Assembly: GCA_963789175.1 (NCBI GenBank) | Contig: CAWBJO010000003.1 | Coordinates: 1-64,000, forward strand | Source of the DNA: CAWBJO01 sp963789175 | Lineage (GTDB): Bacteria > Pseudomonadota > Alphaproteobacteria > Rhizobiales > Aestuariivirgaceae | DNA length: 64,000 bases | Direction of reading: 5' to 3' | Shown: positions 33,904-43,504 of the stretch, in pieces | Numbering within the stretch: position 1 is the stretch's first letter | Layout of the letters: each line of letters opens with the position of its first letter | The notes under the pieces: generated by a model | Seen by the model: the letters and a program-made list of their open reading frames with translations, nothing else | Told to the model about the DNA's origin: nothing | Databases searched by the model: none | Position numbers and translations under genes: made by a program

Positions 33904-35523
33904 ATGGTCATGGCCGTTCCCAGGGAGGCACCATCCACCAGCGCAGTCGATGCGCTCGCGGCGGAGTCGCGCCACCGCAACGAGGTTGCTGCGCATCTCT
34001 ACGAGCTGGCGGTGCGGCGCAAAGAGGGGGCGGCCGTCGCGGACGGTGCGCTGGCGGTCACCACCGGACAGCACACCGGCCGTTCGCCCGCCGACAAATA
34101 CATCCTCAGGGACGCGGAGACCGAGGGATCCGTGTGGTGGGACAACAACAAAGGGATCGAGCCCGACCGATTCGCCCTGCTCCGAGATGAATTTCTCGCC
34201 CACGCCCGGGCCCTTCCCCTGCATGTCCAGGATCTTCATGCCGGAGCCGATCCGCGGCATCGCCTCGGCGTGCGCGTGTTCACCGAGCATGCCTGGCATG
34301 CTCTCTTCATCCGCCATCTGCTGATCCGCCCGCCGCGCGGCGAGCTTGCGGGCTTCGTGCCGCAGCTCACCATCATCGACCTGCCGAGCTTCAGGGCGAA
34401 CCCGGCCCGGCTCGGCGTGCGCTCGGAAACGATCATCGCCTGCGACCTGAAGAACGGGCTGATCCTGATCGGCGGCACCGGCTATGCCGGCGAGATGAAG
34501 AAATCGGTGTTCACGACCCTCAACTATCTGCTGCCCCCGAAGGGCGTGATGCCCATGCACTGCTCGGCGAACGTCGGGAGCAAGGGCGATGCGGCGCTGT
34601 TCTTCGGATTGTCGGGCACCGGCAAGACGACGCTGTCCGCCGATCCGCAGCGGACGCTCATCGGCGACGACGAGCACGGATGGTCGGAGACGGGGATCTT
34701 CAATTTCGAAGGCGGATGCTACGCGAAGGCGATTCGGCTGTCGGCCGAAGCGGAGCCGGAGATCCATGCCGCAACACGGCGCTTCGCCACCATCCTGGAG
34801 AACGTCGCCGTCGATCCGGTGACGCGGGAGCCCGATTTCGACAACGCGACACTCACCGAGAACACGCGGGCGGCCTATCCGCTGCACTACATCCCCAACG
34901 CGTCGGCGACCGGGATCGCCGGCCATCCGAAGACCATCGTCATGCTGACCGCCGATGCGTTCGGGGTGATGCCGCCGATCGCCCGGCTGACGCCCGAGCA
35001 GGCGATGTACCACTTCCTCTCCGGCTACACCGCCAAGGTGGCGGGAACGGAACGCGGCGTCAGCACGCCGCAAGCGACGTTCTCCACCTGCTTCGGAGCG
35101 CCGTTCATGCCGCGGCATCCGAAGGAATACGGCGAGCTCCTGCGAGCCCTCATCGCCCGCCACCGGACGACATGCTGGCTCGTAAACACGGGATGGACGG
35201 GCGGGCCGCACGGAATCGGAAAGCGGATGCCCATCGACGTGACGCGGCGGCTGCTGACCGCCGCGCTCGACGGCAGCCTCGCCGCGGCGCCGGTGCGCAG
35301 CGATCCGTGGTTCGGGTTCGCAGTGCCGCAAGCCGTGCCGGGCGTGCCGCCGCAGACCTTGAGCCCGCGCGACACGTGGAGCGACGCGAAGGCCTACGAC
35401 ACGCAGGCCGCCAGGCTCGTGGCGATGTTCGCTGAGAACTTCGCGACCTTCGAAGCGACGGTCGCTCCCGAGATCCGGGCGGTCGCCGACCTCCTCAAGA
35501 GCAAGGCGGCGTCGGCCGTCTAG
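33904..35523 (+). CDS. pckA: Phosphoenolpyruvate carboxykinase (ATP)
   Basis: 539 aa gluconeogenic enzyme converting oxaloacetate plus ATP to PEP, CO2 and ADP. Kinase-1 loop FFGLSGTGKTTLSADPQR, kinase-2 region LIGDDEHGWSETGIFNFEGG, N-terminal TTGQHTGRSPADKYI, and substrate-loop region NASATGIAGHP. The ATG at 33904 follows AGGTGG by 5 nt; a GTG at 33895 is a weaker choice. The chvI/pckA neighbourhood is typical of rhizobia. Its stop and the polA stop share the same CTAG on opposite strands. Confidence 0.96.
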   Translation: MVMAVPREAPSTSAVDALAAESRHRNEVAAHLYELAVRRKEGAAVADGALAVTTGQHTGRSPADKYILRDAETEGSVWWDNNKGIEPDRFALLRDEFLAHARALPLHVQDLHAGADPRHRLGVRVFTEHAWHALFIRHLLIRPPRGELAGFVPQLTIIDLPSFRANPARLGVRSETIIACDLKNGLILIGGTGYAGEMKKSVFTTLNYLLPPKGVMPMHCSANVGSKGDAALFFGLSGTGKTTLSADPQRTLIGDDEHGWSETGIFNFEGGCYAKAIRLSAEAEPEIHAATRRFATILENVAVDPVTREPDFDNATLTENTRAAYPLHYIPNASATGIAGHPKTIVMLTADAFGVMPPIARLTPEQAMYHFLSGYTAKVAGTERGVSTPQATFSTCFGAPFMPRHPKEYGELLRALIARHRTTCWLVNTGWTGGPHGIGKRMPIDVTRRLLTAALDGSLAAAPVRSDPWFGFAVPQAVPGVPPQTLSPRDTWSDAKAYDTQAARLVAMFAENFATFEATVAPEIRAVADLLKSKAASAV

Positions 35524-38465
35524 TGCGCCTCTTCCCAGTTGTGGGCGGCGCGGGCATCGACCTTGATCGGAACGGTGAAGCGGATGACGGGCTCGGGCGC
35601 CTGTTCCATGACCCGCGCGGCGATCTCCTTCGTCGCCTCGACCTCGGCATCGACGGCCTCGAAGATCAGCTCGTCGTGCACCTGGAGGAGCATGCGGGCG
35701 GACAGGCCGGCGGCTGACAGCGCCGACGGCATGCGGATCATGGCGCGGCGGATGATGTCGGCGGCCGAGCCTTGGATCGGTGCATTGATGGCGGCACGCT
35801 CCTGGAAAGCGCGCTCCGACGGGTTCGGGGACGAGATGCGCGGGAAGTGGCAGCGGCGGCCGAAGATCGTCTCCACGTAGCCGAGCTCGCGGCAGGTGCG
35901 CTTCGTTCCTTCGATATAGTCGCGAATGCCCGGAAAGCGCTTGAAGTAGGTGCGGATATACTCACCCGCCTCGTCGCGCGGGATGCCGAGCTGGTTCGCG
36001 AGGCCGAAGGCCGAGATACCGTAGATGATGCCGAAATTGATGGCCTTGGCGCGGCGGCGGACCAGCGGGTCGATGCCGGCGACGGGAACGTTGAACATCT
36101 CGGCGGCCGTCATGGCGTGGATGTCGAGGCCTTCTGCGAATGCATTGCGCAGCTGCGGGATGTCGGCGACATGGGCGAGCACGCGAAGCTCGATCTGGCT
36201 GTAGTCGGCGCTGATGAGCTTGGAGCCCGGCGGAGCGACGAAGGCCGTCCGGATGCGGCGGCCCTCTTCGGTACGCACGGGAATGTTCTGCAGGTTGGGA
36301 TCGGTCGAGGCGAGCCGGCCCGTCGAGGTCGCCGCCATGGCGTAGCAGGTGTGAACGCGGCCGGTCTCGGGATTGATGTGCTCGAGAAGGGCGTCGGTGT
36401 AGGTGGACCGCAGCTTGGTCAGCTGGCGCCAGTCGAGGATCCGCTTGGCGAGCGGCAGGCCGGAGCTGGCGAGATCGTCGAGGGTGCTCGCATCGGTGCT
36501 CCAGGCGCCGGTGCCGGTCTTGCGGCCGCCGGGAAGGCCGAGCTTGCCGAACAGGATGTCGCCCAGCTGCTTGGTCGAGCCGATGTTGAAGCGCTCGCCG
36601 GCGAGGGTGTGGATCTCCTCCTCGATGCGGGCGGCGGACTGCGCGAACTCCCCCGACAGGCGGGCCAGCACTTGGCGGTCGACCAGAATGCCCTCGCGCT
36701 CCATGTTGGCGAGCACCTCGAGGAGCGGACGCTCGAGCGTTTCGTAGACCGTGGTCTTGCGAGCGCCCACCAGCCGGGCGCGGAACAACTGCCAGAGCCG
36801 CAGGGTGACGTCGGCGTCCTCGGCGGAATAGCGGGTGGCCTTGTCGAGAGGCACGAGGTCGAAGGTGGTGCGCGACTTGCCGGTGCCGGCGACCTCGGCG
36901 AAGGCGATCGGCTTGTGGGCCAGATGCTTCTCGGAAAGCTCGTCCATACCGTGGCCGTTCAGTCCCGACTCGGTCGCGTAGGACATGAGCATGGTGTCGT
37001 CGTAGGACGCGATGCGGACGCCGTGGCGGCGAAAGATGGTGTAGTCGTATTTGAGGTTCTGGCCGATCTTGAGGATTCCCGGATCCTCGAGAAGCGGCTT
37101 CAGCGCCGCGATCACTTCGGCCCGCGGCAATTGGCGGATCTCTTCGCCCCCCGCAAAGTCAAGACCGTCGAACTTGCGATGCGCGAGGGGGATGTAGCAG
37201 GCGCGACCGGGAGCGACGGCGAGGGATATGCCGACAAGATCGGCGCGCATCGGATCGAGCGAAGTGGTCTCGGTGTCGATGGCAACGTGCCCCGCCTTCA
37301 TGACGGCCTCGATCCAGCGCGCCAGGGCGTCCGGCTCGGTCACGGATTCGTAGGCCTCGTAGTCGAAGGGCAGTCCCGCTTCCTTGCGCGCGGCGTCGAG
37401 CAGGCCGGAGGGCGCGAAGGTGACCCCTTGGCCCGACGCGGCTCTTTGGGGCGTGCGCGACGGCGAACCATTCATCGCCGCTTCCGGTGCAGCGGCCTCG
37501 CCGCCCGGCGGCCACCCCTCGACGAGGACCGGGACGCCCTCGATCTCCGCGGCGTCGGCATCGAGCTCGCTCGCGATGCGGCGCGTCAGCGTCGTGAACT
37601 CCATGGCTTTGAGGAAGCCGACGAGCGTCTTGGCGTCGGGCACGGCGACGCCGAAATCCTCGATCGGCGTGTCGACCGGCACGTCGCATTTGAGCTCCAC
37701 CAGGCGGCGCGACAGCCGCGCCTGGTCGGCGAAGGCGATGAGGCTCTCGCGGCGCTTCGGCTGCTTGATCTCGGAGGCGCGCGACAACAGCGTCTCGAGA
37801 TCGCCATACTCGGTGATGAGCTGGGCTCCCGTCTTGACGCCGATGCCGGGGACGCCGGGAACGTTGTCGATGCTGTCGCCCGCTAGCGCCTGAACGTCGA
37901 TGACCTTGGCGGCGGGGACGCCGAATTTCTCCATGACCTGGGCCTCGCCGATCTCGATGTCCTTCATGGTGTCATAGAGGAGGATCCCCGGCCGCACGAG
38001 CTGCATAAGGTCCTTGTCGGAAGAGACGATGCGCACGGTGGCGCCGCGGCGCACGGCTTCGCACGCATAGGTGCCGATGAGGTCGTCGGCCTCGAAGCCT
38101 TCCTGCTCGATCGAGGGCACGTTGAAGGCGGCAACGGCCTGACGGATCAGCCCGAACTGGGGAATGAGGTCGGCGGGCGGCTCGCTGCGGTTGGCCTTGT
38201 ACTCCTTGTAGATCTCGTTGCGGAACGAGCGCGACGACTTGTCGAAGATGACGGCGAGATGGGTCGGGCGCTCACCGCCCGGGGTTTCGCGCAGGAGCTT
38301 GTTCAGCATGGCGCAGAAGCCGTGAACGGCACCGATGGGAAGGCCGTCGGACTTCCGCGTCAGCGGCGGCAGCGCATGATAGGCCCGGAAAATGTATCCC
38401 GAGCCGTCAATGAGATAGACGTGGTCCCCGGGCCTGACCGGACGGTTGACGAGTGACTGAGCCAT
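35520..38465 (-). CDS. polA: DNA polymerase I
   Basis: 981 aa three-domain repair and Okazaki-fragment polymerase. 5'-3' exonuclease at about 1-300 (LIDGSGYIFRAYHALP, FEADDLIGTYA, GDSIDNVPGVPGIGVKTG). Proofreading domain with intact acidic residues (HVAIDTETTSLDPM, LKYDYTIFRRHG, YSAEDADVTLRL). Polymerase motifs A (LISADYSQIELRVLAH), B (RRRAKAINFGIIYGISAFG) and C (LLQVHDELIFEAV). The ATG at 38465 was preferred to a TTG three codons upstream. The 3' end overlaps pckA by 4 nt. Confidence 0.97.
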   Translation of the reverse strand: MAQSLVNRPVRPGDHVYLIDGSGYIFRAYHALPPLTRKSDGLPIGAVHGFCAMLNKLLRETPGGERPTHLAVIFDKSSRSFRNEIYKEYKANRSEPPADLIPQFGLIRQAVAAFNVPSIEQEGFEADDLIGTYACEAVRRGATVRIVSSDKDLMQLVRPGILLYDTMKDIEIGEAQVMEKFGVPAAKVIDVQALAGDSIDNVPGVPGIGVKTGAQLITEYGDLETLLSRASEIKQPKRRESLIAFADQARLSRRLVELKCDVPVDTPIEDFGVAVPDAKTLVGFLKAMEFTTLTRRIASELDADAAEIEGVPVLVEGWPPGGEAAAPEAAMNGSPSRTPQRAASGQGVTFAPSGLLDAARKEAGLPFDYEAYESVTEPDALARWIEAVMKAGHVAIDTETTSLDPMRADLVGISLAVAPGRACYIPLAHRKFDGLDFAGGEEIRQLPRAEVIAALKPLLEDPGILKIGQNLKYDYTIFRRHGVRIASYDDTMLMSYATESGLNGHGMDELSEKHLAHKPIAFAEVAGTGKSRTTFDLVPLDKATRYSAEDADVTLRLWQLFRARLVGARKTTVYETLERPLLEVLANMEREGILVDRQVLARLSGEFAQSAARIEEEIHTLAGERFNIGSTKQLGDILFGKLGLPGGRKTGTGAWSTDASTLDDLASSGLPLAKRILDWRQLTKLRSTYTDALLEHINPETGRVHTCYAMAATSTGRLASTDPNLQNIPVRTEEGRRIRTAFVAPPGSKLISADYSQIELRVLAHVADIPQLRNAFAEGLDIHAMTAAEMFNVPVAGIDPLVRRRAKAINFGIIYGISAFGLANQLGIPRDEAGEYIRTYFKRFPGIRDYIEGTKRTCRELGYVETIFGRRCHFPRISSPNPSERAFQERAAINAPIQGSAADIIRRAMIRMPSALSAAGLSARMLLQVHDELIFEAVDAEVEATKEIAARVMEQAPEPVIRFTVPIKVDARAAHNWEEAH

Positions 38466-38510
38466 CGACGGCAATATGGCATCGCCGTCGCCCGCTTTCC
38501 ACTGGCAGCG

Positions 38511-39530
38511 TCAGGCTGTTGCCAAATCCTGCTGCCGGTGCGGCACGAGGCGGAAGCAGGCCGGGCGCGCGAACAGGAAGGCCAAGGGCCCGCCGCGCAC
38601 CATAGCGAAGAGGACGAGCGGTCCGATGACGCCGGCCGCCGTTACGGCAAGGGACAGGAGGGCGGCATCACCGATCACGTCGAGCTTCATGAGGACCGTG
38701 CGGCTGCCGGCCATAAAAAGGAAGAAGGCGAGATAAATGACGATGGACCGGGACCCGCAGTGGCGCAACGGCGCGCCGATCGGCGATCGGCTGAGAAGGA
38801 CGGAGACGGCGATGACAGCCGCGGCGCCGGCGAAACCAAAGCCGAGGCCGAGGCCCGGCATGAACGCCACGCCCGACGCAACGGCGAGAGCATTGACGAC
38901 GCCCCAGGCCGCCAAGGCGATGCCGATTTCGGCGGAAGGCCGGGCGGCCAGCCGGTCGGCCAGCGCGAAGACGCGATCGGCGAAGAGGAACCCGGCGTAA
39001 AAGTAGACGAAGCGCGCCGCGAACTCGTCGACGACCACATAGCCCGTCTCGATCGGCAGCATCTCCAGCGCTGCAGCGCTCATGAAGACGACCTGCCAGG
39101 GAACCGACCGCAGGAGCTTGGCGGCGACGAAGAACACGGCCAGGAGATAGATGAACCAGAGGGTCGAGGTCGGATTGACGAAGCCTTCGAGATAGGCGGC
39201 GATCATCGGGACCAGGCCTTCGCCCATGACGTCGCCGCTTTTCAGCGCGAACTGGAGCGTCATCCACAAGACATAGAAATAGGCGAAGTGGACGACCTTG
39301 GAATCGAGATAGGCCCGCCAGGGACGATCGATGCGGCGGGCGAGGAACAGGCCCGAGATGAGGAAGAAGTCCGGCATGCGGAACGGCCTCGCCCATTCGA
39401 TGAAGCCGTGCAGCCAGCTTTCCATACCGGAATATTTCTCTACTCCCAGTGTCGAATGCATCATGACGACGAGCAAGATGCAGATGCCCTTTGCCGTATC
39501 GACCCAGGCAATGCGATTTTCGGTAGTCAT
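38511..39530 (-). CDS. Acyltransferase family 3 membrane protein
   Basis: 339 aa polytopic membrane protein of the acyltransferase-3 (OafA/NodX-like) family. N-terminal RIAWVDTAKGICILLVVMMH with the catalytic-type histidine, then PFRMPDFFLISGLFLARR, and roughly ten hydrophobic segments. Such proteins O-acetylate or O-succinylate surface glycans at the inner membrane. The ATG at 39530 follows GGAG by 8 nt; an upstream start at 39554 is possible. It lies 45 nt upstream of polA on the same strand, and 93 nt separate it from the exported-protein gene. Confidence 0.85.
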   Translation of the reverse strand: MTTENRIAWVDTAKGICILLVVMMHSTLGVEKYSGMESWLHGFIEWARPFRMPDFFLISGLFLARRIDRPWRAYLDSKVVHFAYFYVLWMTLQFALKSGDVMGEGLVPMIAAYLEGFVNPTSTLWFIYLLAVFFVAAKLLRSVPWQVVFMSAAALEMLPIETGYVVVDEFAARFVYFYAGFLFADRVFALADRLAARPSAEIGIALAAWGVVNALAVASGVAFMPGLGLGFGFAGAAAVIAVSVLLSRSPIGAPLRHCGSRSIVIYLAFFLFMAGSRTVLMKLDVIGDAALLSLAVTAAGVIGPLVLFAMVRGGPLAFLFARPACFRLVPHRQQDLATA

Positions 39531-39623
39531 TTTCCCGCTCCAATAAGCGCTCATCGTGCCAGCGCGGCACAGGCGCCGTTCTGCGGGTTTGGAAAGCAAG
39601 GACGGGACCACGCGGCGAGGCCG

Positions 39624-40658
39624 TCAGTCTCCGGAGAGGTAGCGGAGGGTGGCCGAATAGGTGGCGCCTCCCACGACGCAGGGAACGCCGAGCTGCACCT
39701 GGCCGGTCGCGGCGGCAGCGACGCAGCCGAGCGATATGGCGCCCTCTCCCATCTTGCCCCACCACGAGATCTTGCGCTTGTAGGCCGGCCCCTTCTGTCG
39801 CAGATCGTTCAGGGCGGCATTGGCCTCGCTCTTGAGCTTGCCCATCTCGGCGGTCTCGGCGGCGAAGATCACTTCGTCGAGATGGACGACGACATCGGCG
39901 CGCTGGTAGCCCCGCGCCGCCTTCAGGGCATCGAGCAGCTCGGCGTCGCGGGAGCTGTTGACGGCGAGCGAGTATTTGGCGGTGCTGCCGAGCGTCAGCC
40001 GGCCGGCATCGTCGTAGTCTCCGGACCAGGGAAGCAGGGAGGCGATGTTGGAAAGCGGCAGCAGGGCGCCCGTCGCATAGTAATATCCCCAGAACGTATC
40101 CATGACGACCGGGCTCGGCTCGAGGCCGGGCGCGGGCGGAGACGCGCTCCACGGCATGCGGGCGCGCATGCGCTGCCAGGCGGTCGGCGTTTCGATCACC
40201 GCGTATTCCTCGAGCGTCGGCAGGCGGCCCGACACGTAGGCCTCGATCATCGTGCGGCGGTTGGGCGCCGCAGTCTCCAGCCGACGCAGGAGAAGGCGCC
40301 ATTCGGGATGACCGGAATAGGCGACGGCGCGGATGACCGCCCAGTTGTCCTCGGGCTCGACCTTCAGCATCGCCCTGGCGAGGCGCTCGGCCTTGCGGGG
40401 ATTGGAACCGACGACTCCCGCCATGAAGCCGACGAAGACCCCGGCCGCATCGGGCTCCCGGAAGGCACCGGAGAGAGCGAGCACGCGAACCGCCTCGGGG
40501 AGGAGATCAGGCTCCGGCTTGTCGCGATAGGTCTTGATCCAGGAAAGGACGCGTTCGGCCGACGCCGGCTCGGCCACCGCAGCCAGGGCGACGCCTGCCT
40601 GCCCTACCGCCAGAACCGCAGCCAGAAAGACCCCGACCCGCCGCGCACGACGCCACAT
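39624..40658 (-). CDS. Conserved exported protein of unknown function
   Basis: 344 aa with an N-terminal signal peptide (RRARRVGVFLAAVLAVGQAGVALA). The mature part is helical and repeat-like (LARAMLKVEPEDNWAVIRAVAYSGHPEWRLLL). It then has a Trp/Tyr-rich segment (VVMDTFWGYYYATGALLPL) and a basic, glycine-rich C terminus with two cysteines. I recognise no enzymatic family. The helical part resembles a short TPR/HEAT-type scaffold, so a periplasmic or envelope structural role is a guess. Divergent from the quinone-reductase-like gene, with 111 nt between them. Confidence 0.75.
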   Translation of the reverse strand: MWRRARRVGVFLAAVLAVGQAGVALAAVAEPASAERVLSWIKTYRDKPEPDLLPEAVRVLALSGAFREPDAAGVFVGFMAGVVGSNPRKAERLARAMLKVEPEDNWAVIRAVAYSGHPEWRLLLRRLETAAPNRRTMIEAYVSGRLPTLEEYAVIETPTAWQRMRARMPWSASPPAPGLEPSPVVMDTFWGYYYATGALLPLSNIASLLPWSGDYDDAGRLTLGSTAKYSLAVNSSRDAELLDALKAARGYQRADVVVHLDEVIFAAETAEMGKLKSEANAALNDLRQKGPAYKRKISWWGKMGEGAISLGCVAAAATGQVQLGVPCVVGGATYSATLRYLSGD

Positions 40659-40769
40659 CTACGCGAACCCCTCGACCTCGAGGCGATCATGCGGATTGTT
40701 GCGGCGGTTGTGTGGCGGCGCTTGCTCCAACTGGTGCGGGTCACCGCCTTGGGATAGGGTCCGCAAGAG

Positions 40770-41546
40770 ATGAACGCCCACATCGTCCTCGCCCATCCCG
40801 AGCCGCAATCCTTCAACGGGCACCTCGCACGCAGTGCCGCCGATACGCTGCGGGCGCGCGGCTGGCACGTCACCACGTCCGACCTCTATGCGATGGGCTT
40901 CGATCCGTGCGAGCGCGGCGATCACTATCCGGTTCGGGAAGGGCCGGACCGCTTCGACGCCCAGGCCGAGCAGCGGCACGCCTCGGAGCGGGAGGCGATC
41001 CCCGGCGACGCCGCGGCGGAGATCGCGAAGCTCGACCAGTGCGACCTCCTCGTCCTGCAATATCCGATGTGGTGGCACCTGCCGCCGGCGATGCTCAAGG
41101 GCTGGTTCGACCGGGTCTTCATCTACGGCGCGGTCTACGCGAGCCGCAAGCGCTTCGAGAACGGCCGGTTCCTCGGCAAGCGCGCCATGCTGTCGGTGAC
41201 CGTCGGGACGAGCCCGGACACCTACGCCTTCAATGGACGCAGCGGCGACATCGACCTCCTGCTGTGGCCCGTCAACTTCACGCTCGCCTATGTCGGCTTC
41301 ACGGTCCTCAAGCCCTTCATCGCCTACGGCGTCGAGGCCGGTCTCAGATATTCCGACCCTGCGGTGATCGCGGAGCGGTTGCGGGGCATCGAGGACGACC
41401 ATCATGCAGCGCTCGCCGCCATCGAGGAGCGCTCGACGATCCCTTTTCACCGCATGGCGGACTGGGACGCAGACGGCCGCATCGCGGCCGCCGCGCCGGT
41501 GCATTCACCGTTCATCCGGCACCGCCGCGACCTGGCACTGGAGTAG
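40770..41546 (+). CDS. NAD(P)H dehydrogenase (quinone)-like flavoprotein
   Basis: 258 aa flavodoxin-fold oxidoreductase of the DT-diaphorase/MdaB/KefF group. IVLAHPEPQSFNGHLA binds flavin phosphate, LLVLQYPMWWHLPPAMLKGW and FDRVFIYGAVY form the isoalloxazine pocket, and LSVTVGTSPDTYAFNG follows. Likely a two-electron quinone reductase protecting against redox cycling. The C-terminal ~60 residues extend beyond the core fold. Its substrate is not readable. It precedes the tRNA-Arg gene by 92 nt and shows the high GC of the core chromosome. Confidence 0.88.
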   Translation: MNAHIVLAHPEPQSFNGHLARSAADTLRARGWHVTTSDLYAMGFDPCERGDHYPVREGPDRFDAQAEQRHASEREAIPGDAAAEIAKLDQCDLLVLQYPMWWHLPPAMLKGWFDRVFIYGAVYASRKRFENGRFLGKRAMLSVTVGTSPDTYAFNGRSGDIDLLLWPVNFTLAYVGFTVLKPFIAYGVEAGLRYSDPAVIAERLRGIEDDHHAALAAIEERSTIPFHRMADWDADGRIAAAAPVHSPFIRHRRDLALE

Positions 41547-41638
41547 CGAACCGCCGATGCGTAAGCGCGGTGCGAGACCCCCGGCGATGGCGAGGTTGCC
41601 CCTCGCCTCCCCATCCGCTATATGTCGCGGCTGGCTAA

Positions 41639-41715
41639 GCACCCGTAGCTCAGTTGGATAGAGTGCTGCCCTCCGAAGGCAGAGGTCGCACGTTCGAGTC
41701 GTGCCGGGTGCGCCA
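41639..41715 (+). tRNA. tRNA-Arg (anticodon CCG)
   Basis: 77 nt including an encoded CCA. The 7-bp acceptor stem GCACCCG/CGGGTGC is perfect, the anticodon arm is CTGCC-CTCCGAA-GGCAG (anticodon CCG, reads CGG) and the T arm is GCACG-TTCGAGT-CGTGC. The DNA beyond its 3' end changes to lower GC, so this tRNA may have served as an integration site. Confidence 0.97.
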
Positions 41716-41802
41716 TTCAGATCATATTTCCAACGCTCTCTCAAAAGGCTGCGGAGCGACCCCTCGAAGCGCTAGGAAATGACTTCGTTAGTCAAACGGA
41801 TA

Positions 41803-42324
41803 TTATCCCCGCTTTGGATCCCAATCATCTCCGGGCCTGTCGCCGAAAAGTGACGCGATACGTCTGACGAACAACCACATCGTCGTACCGAGCGACATCG
41901 TAACGGCCGCAACGTATGGGAAAGCGTCCTGCCAGAGCGCCACATTCACTAGCAGGACAACAGCCATTAGCGCATGAATGAGGAAGCCGCCTACAACACT
42001 GTAGGACATCGGGGACTGTGATGCTTGCTTCCTGAGATACACACTGTGTCCTAATGCCCAAACTACGAGCAGTGCAGCCAAGAAACTCGAAATCGCCCAA
42101 CGGATATGTAACGGGAAATCGACGAAGGCGATGAGAGCCGGCAAGAGCCCGTTAATGGTATGGGCGAAGCCGAAAGAGATATAAGCGGTCAATAGATAAA
42201 TATCGAAATTGGATGGCCGGCCACCAAGGCTGTGCCGCATCAACATCACGAGAACTGAAACAGCAGTGAAGGTGATGGCAACTAGCGACAGTGTGTAAAG
42301 GTACTCTGAGCCGGCCAAATCCAT
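41803..42324 (-). CDS. Small polytopic membrane protein of unknown function
   Basis: 173 aa with five hydrophobic segments, the first at about residues 8-28 (LYTLSLVAITFTAVSVLVML) and the last near 130-155, ending in a charged tail DRPGDDWDPKRG. No family recognised. The ATG at 42324 has GGGGGAC just upstream; the frame extends to 42351 without a better signal. First gene after the tRNA and of low GC, so probably acquired. Confidence 0.65.
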   Translation of the reverse strand: MDLAGSEYLYTLSLVAITFTAVSVLVMLMRHSLGGRPSNFDIYLLTAYISFGFAHTINGLLPALIAFVDFPLHIRWAISSFLAALLVVWALGHSVYLRKQASQSPMSYSVVGGFLIHALMAVVLLVNVALWQDAFPYVAAVTMSLGTTMWLFVRRIASLFGDRPGDDWDPKRG

Positions 42325-42409
42325 GTCGTCCCCCGATTTGGAGTATAGCACGGTGCTGTGATGATCGCCCTGGCAGCCAAGCGATTGAATGATTTCTTAT
42401 GGATTTACA

Positions 42410-42577
42410 TCAGCCAAGGATCAACCAACATACTAGTGCGATCGCACTCACGACAACTACTGCCGCAACTCCTATGAAGAGTACGCCGAGCCAGCGCGGA
42501 AAGAGAAGGCCAACCGGGAGTGCATGACCACCCAGCGCAGGAGGTTCAGCTTCATCTTTTGATTTTCGGTTCGACAT
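42410..42577 (-). CDS. Small single-span membrane protein, hypothetical
   Basis: 55 aa. A charged N terminus (MSNRKSKDEAEPPALGG) is followed by one hydrophobic helix of ~25 residues (LGVLFIGVAAVVVVSAIALV). The ribosome site is weak (AGAAGGG about 10 nt upstream). No family recognised; it could be a spurious small frame, but the topology is coherent. Confidence 0.4.
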   Translation of the reverse strand: MSNRKSKDEAEPPALGGHALPVGLLFPRWLGVLFIGVAAVVVVSAIALVCWLILG

Positions 42578-42719
42578 AGCTAAGGCCCTTCTAGGCTCAT
42601 TCACTTTTTTCTCAAGGACCGAGTCCTATGACGCCCCCCTTTCCAAGCGGAAATCCCAAGTCCGTTGATTGCTGCAAAGGCGGTTGCTACACCAAACGTG
42701 CCAACAACGCCGGTGCCTC

Positions 42720-43493
42720 ATGACCGACCGCACGAGATCCATAGATTTGAACTCCGATCTTGGAGAGAGCTTCGGGCCCTGGAAGATGGGCGAGGATGCT
42801 ACGATGCTAACATTGGTAACCAGTGCGAACGTCGCATGTGGGGGCCATGCGAGCGATCCCGAAACCATGTTCAAAACTCTCTGCCTCGCAAAGGAACATG
42901 CCGTTGTGGTGGGTGCCCATCCGGGATTTCCGGATTTGTTGGGGTTTGGGCGGCGAGTGTTGCCCTATAGCGCTGCAGAAATTGAGAGATTTTGCGCCGC
43001 CCAGATCGGCGCCCTGGTTGGCATCGCCGCCCTAGCCAATTGGCCGATCCGATATGTAAAACCACATGGTGCGCTCAACAATCTCGCAGCGGACGATCGG
43101 ACGCTAGCCGACGCAATAGTTGAAGCTGTTGCAGCTTTTGATGGATTGGCCCTATTGGCGATTGCGGGAACAGAGCTAGAGAATGCCGCGCGCGCACGTG
43201 AACTCGAAGTCTACAGCGAAGTATTTGCCGACAGAGCCTACACTTCGCGCGGACGGCTTGTCCCTCGAAGCCATTCTTCAGCTATGATCACAGATCCCGA
43301 TATAGCAGCCGCCCGCCTAATTGAGTTTTTTCATACCGGCGCCATGCCGACGATCGACGGTTCTCCGGTGAAGCTAAGCGCAGATTCGATCTGCATTCAT
43401 GGCGACAGCCCCCACGCCGTTTCGATGGCGCGTCGGCTGAGTGCCGCTCTGGGTGACGCAGGTCTTACCTTCGCTCCCTTCGTTTCTAACTGA
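42720..43493 (+). CDS. pxpA: 5-oxoprolinase subunit A (LamB/YcsF family)
   Basis: 257 aa. PxpA works with PxpB and PxpC in ATP-dependent opening of 5-oxoproline to glutamate. Family marks: IDLNSDLGESFGPWKMGED, SANVACGGHASDPETM, VVVGAHPGFPDLLGFGRR, RYVKPHGALNN, EVFADRAYTSRGRLVPR and CIHGDSPHAV. Start at 42720; the upstream extension to 42669 is not family sequence. First of a compact pxpA-pxpB-pxpC operon (11-nt gap, then 1-nt overlap) of distinctly lower GC than the chromosome around it. Confidence 0.95.
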   Translation: MTDRTRSIDLNSDLGESFGPWKMGEDATMLTLVTSANVACGGHASDPETMFKTLCLAKEHAVVVGAHPGFPDLLGFGRRVLPYSAAEIERFCAAQIGALVGIAALANWPIRYVKPHGALNNLAADDRTLADAIVEAVAAFDGLALLAIAGTELENAARARELEVYSEVFADRAYTSRGRLVPRSHSSAMITDPDIAAARLIEFFHTGAMPTIDGSPVKLSADSICIHGDSPHAVSMARRLSAALGDAGLTFAPFVSN

Positions 43494-43504
43494 ACAATCC
43501 ACTC

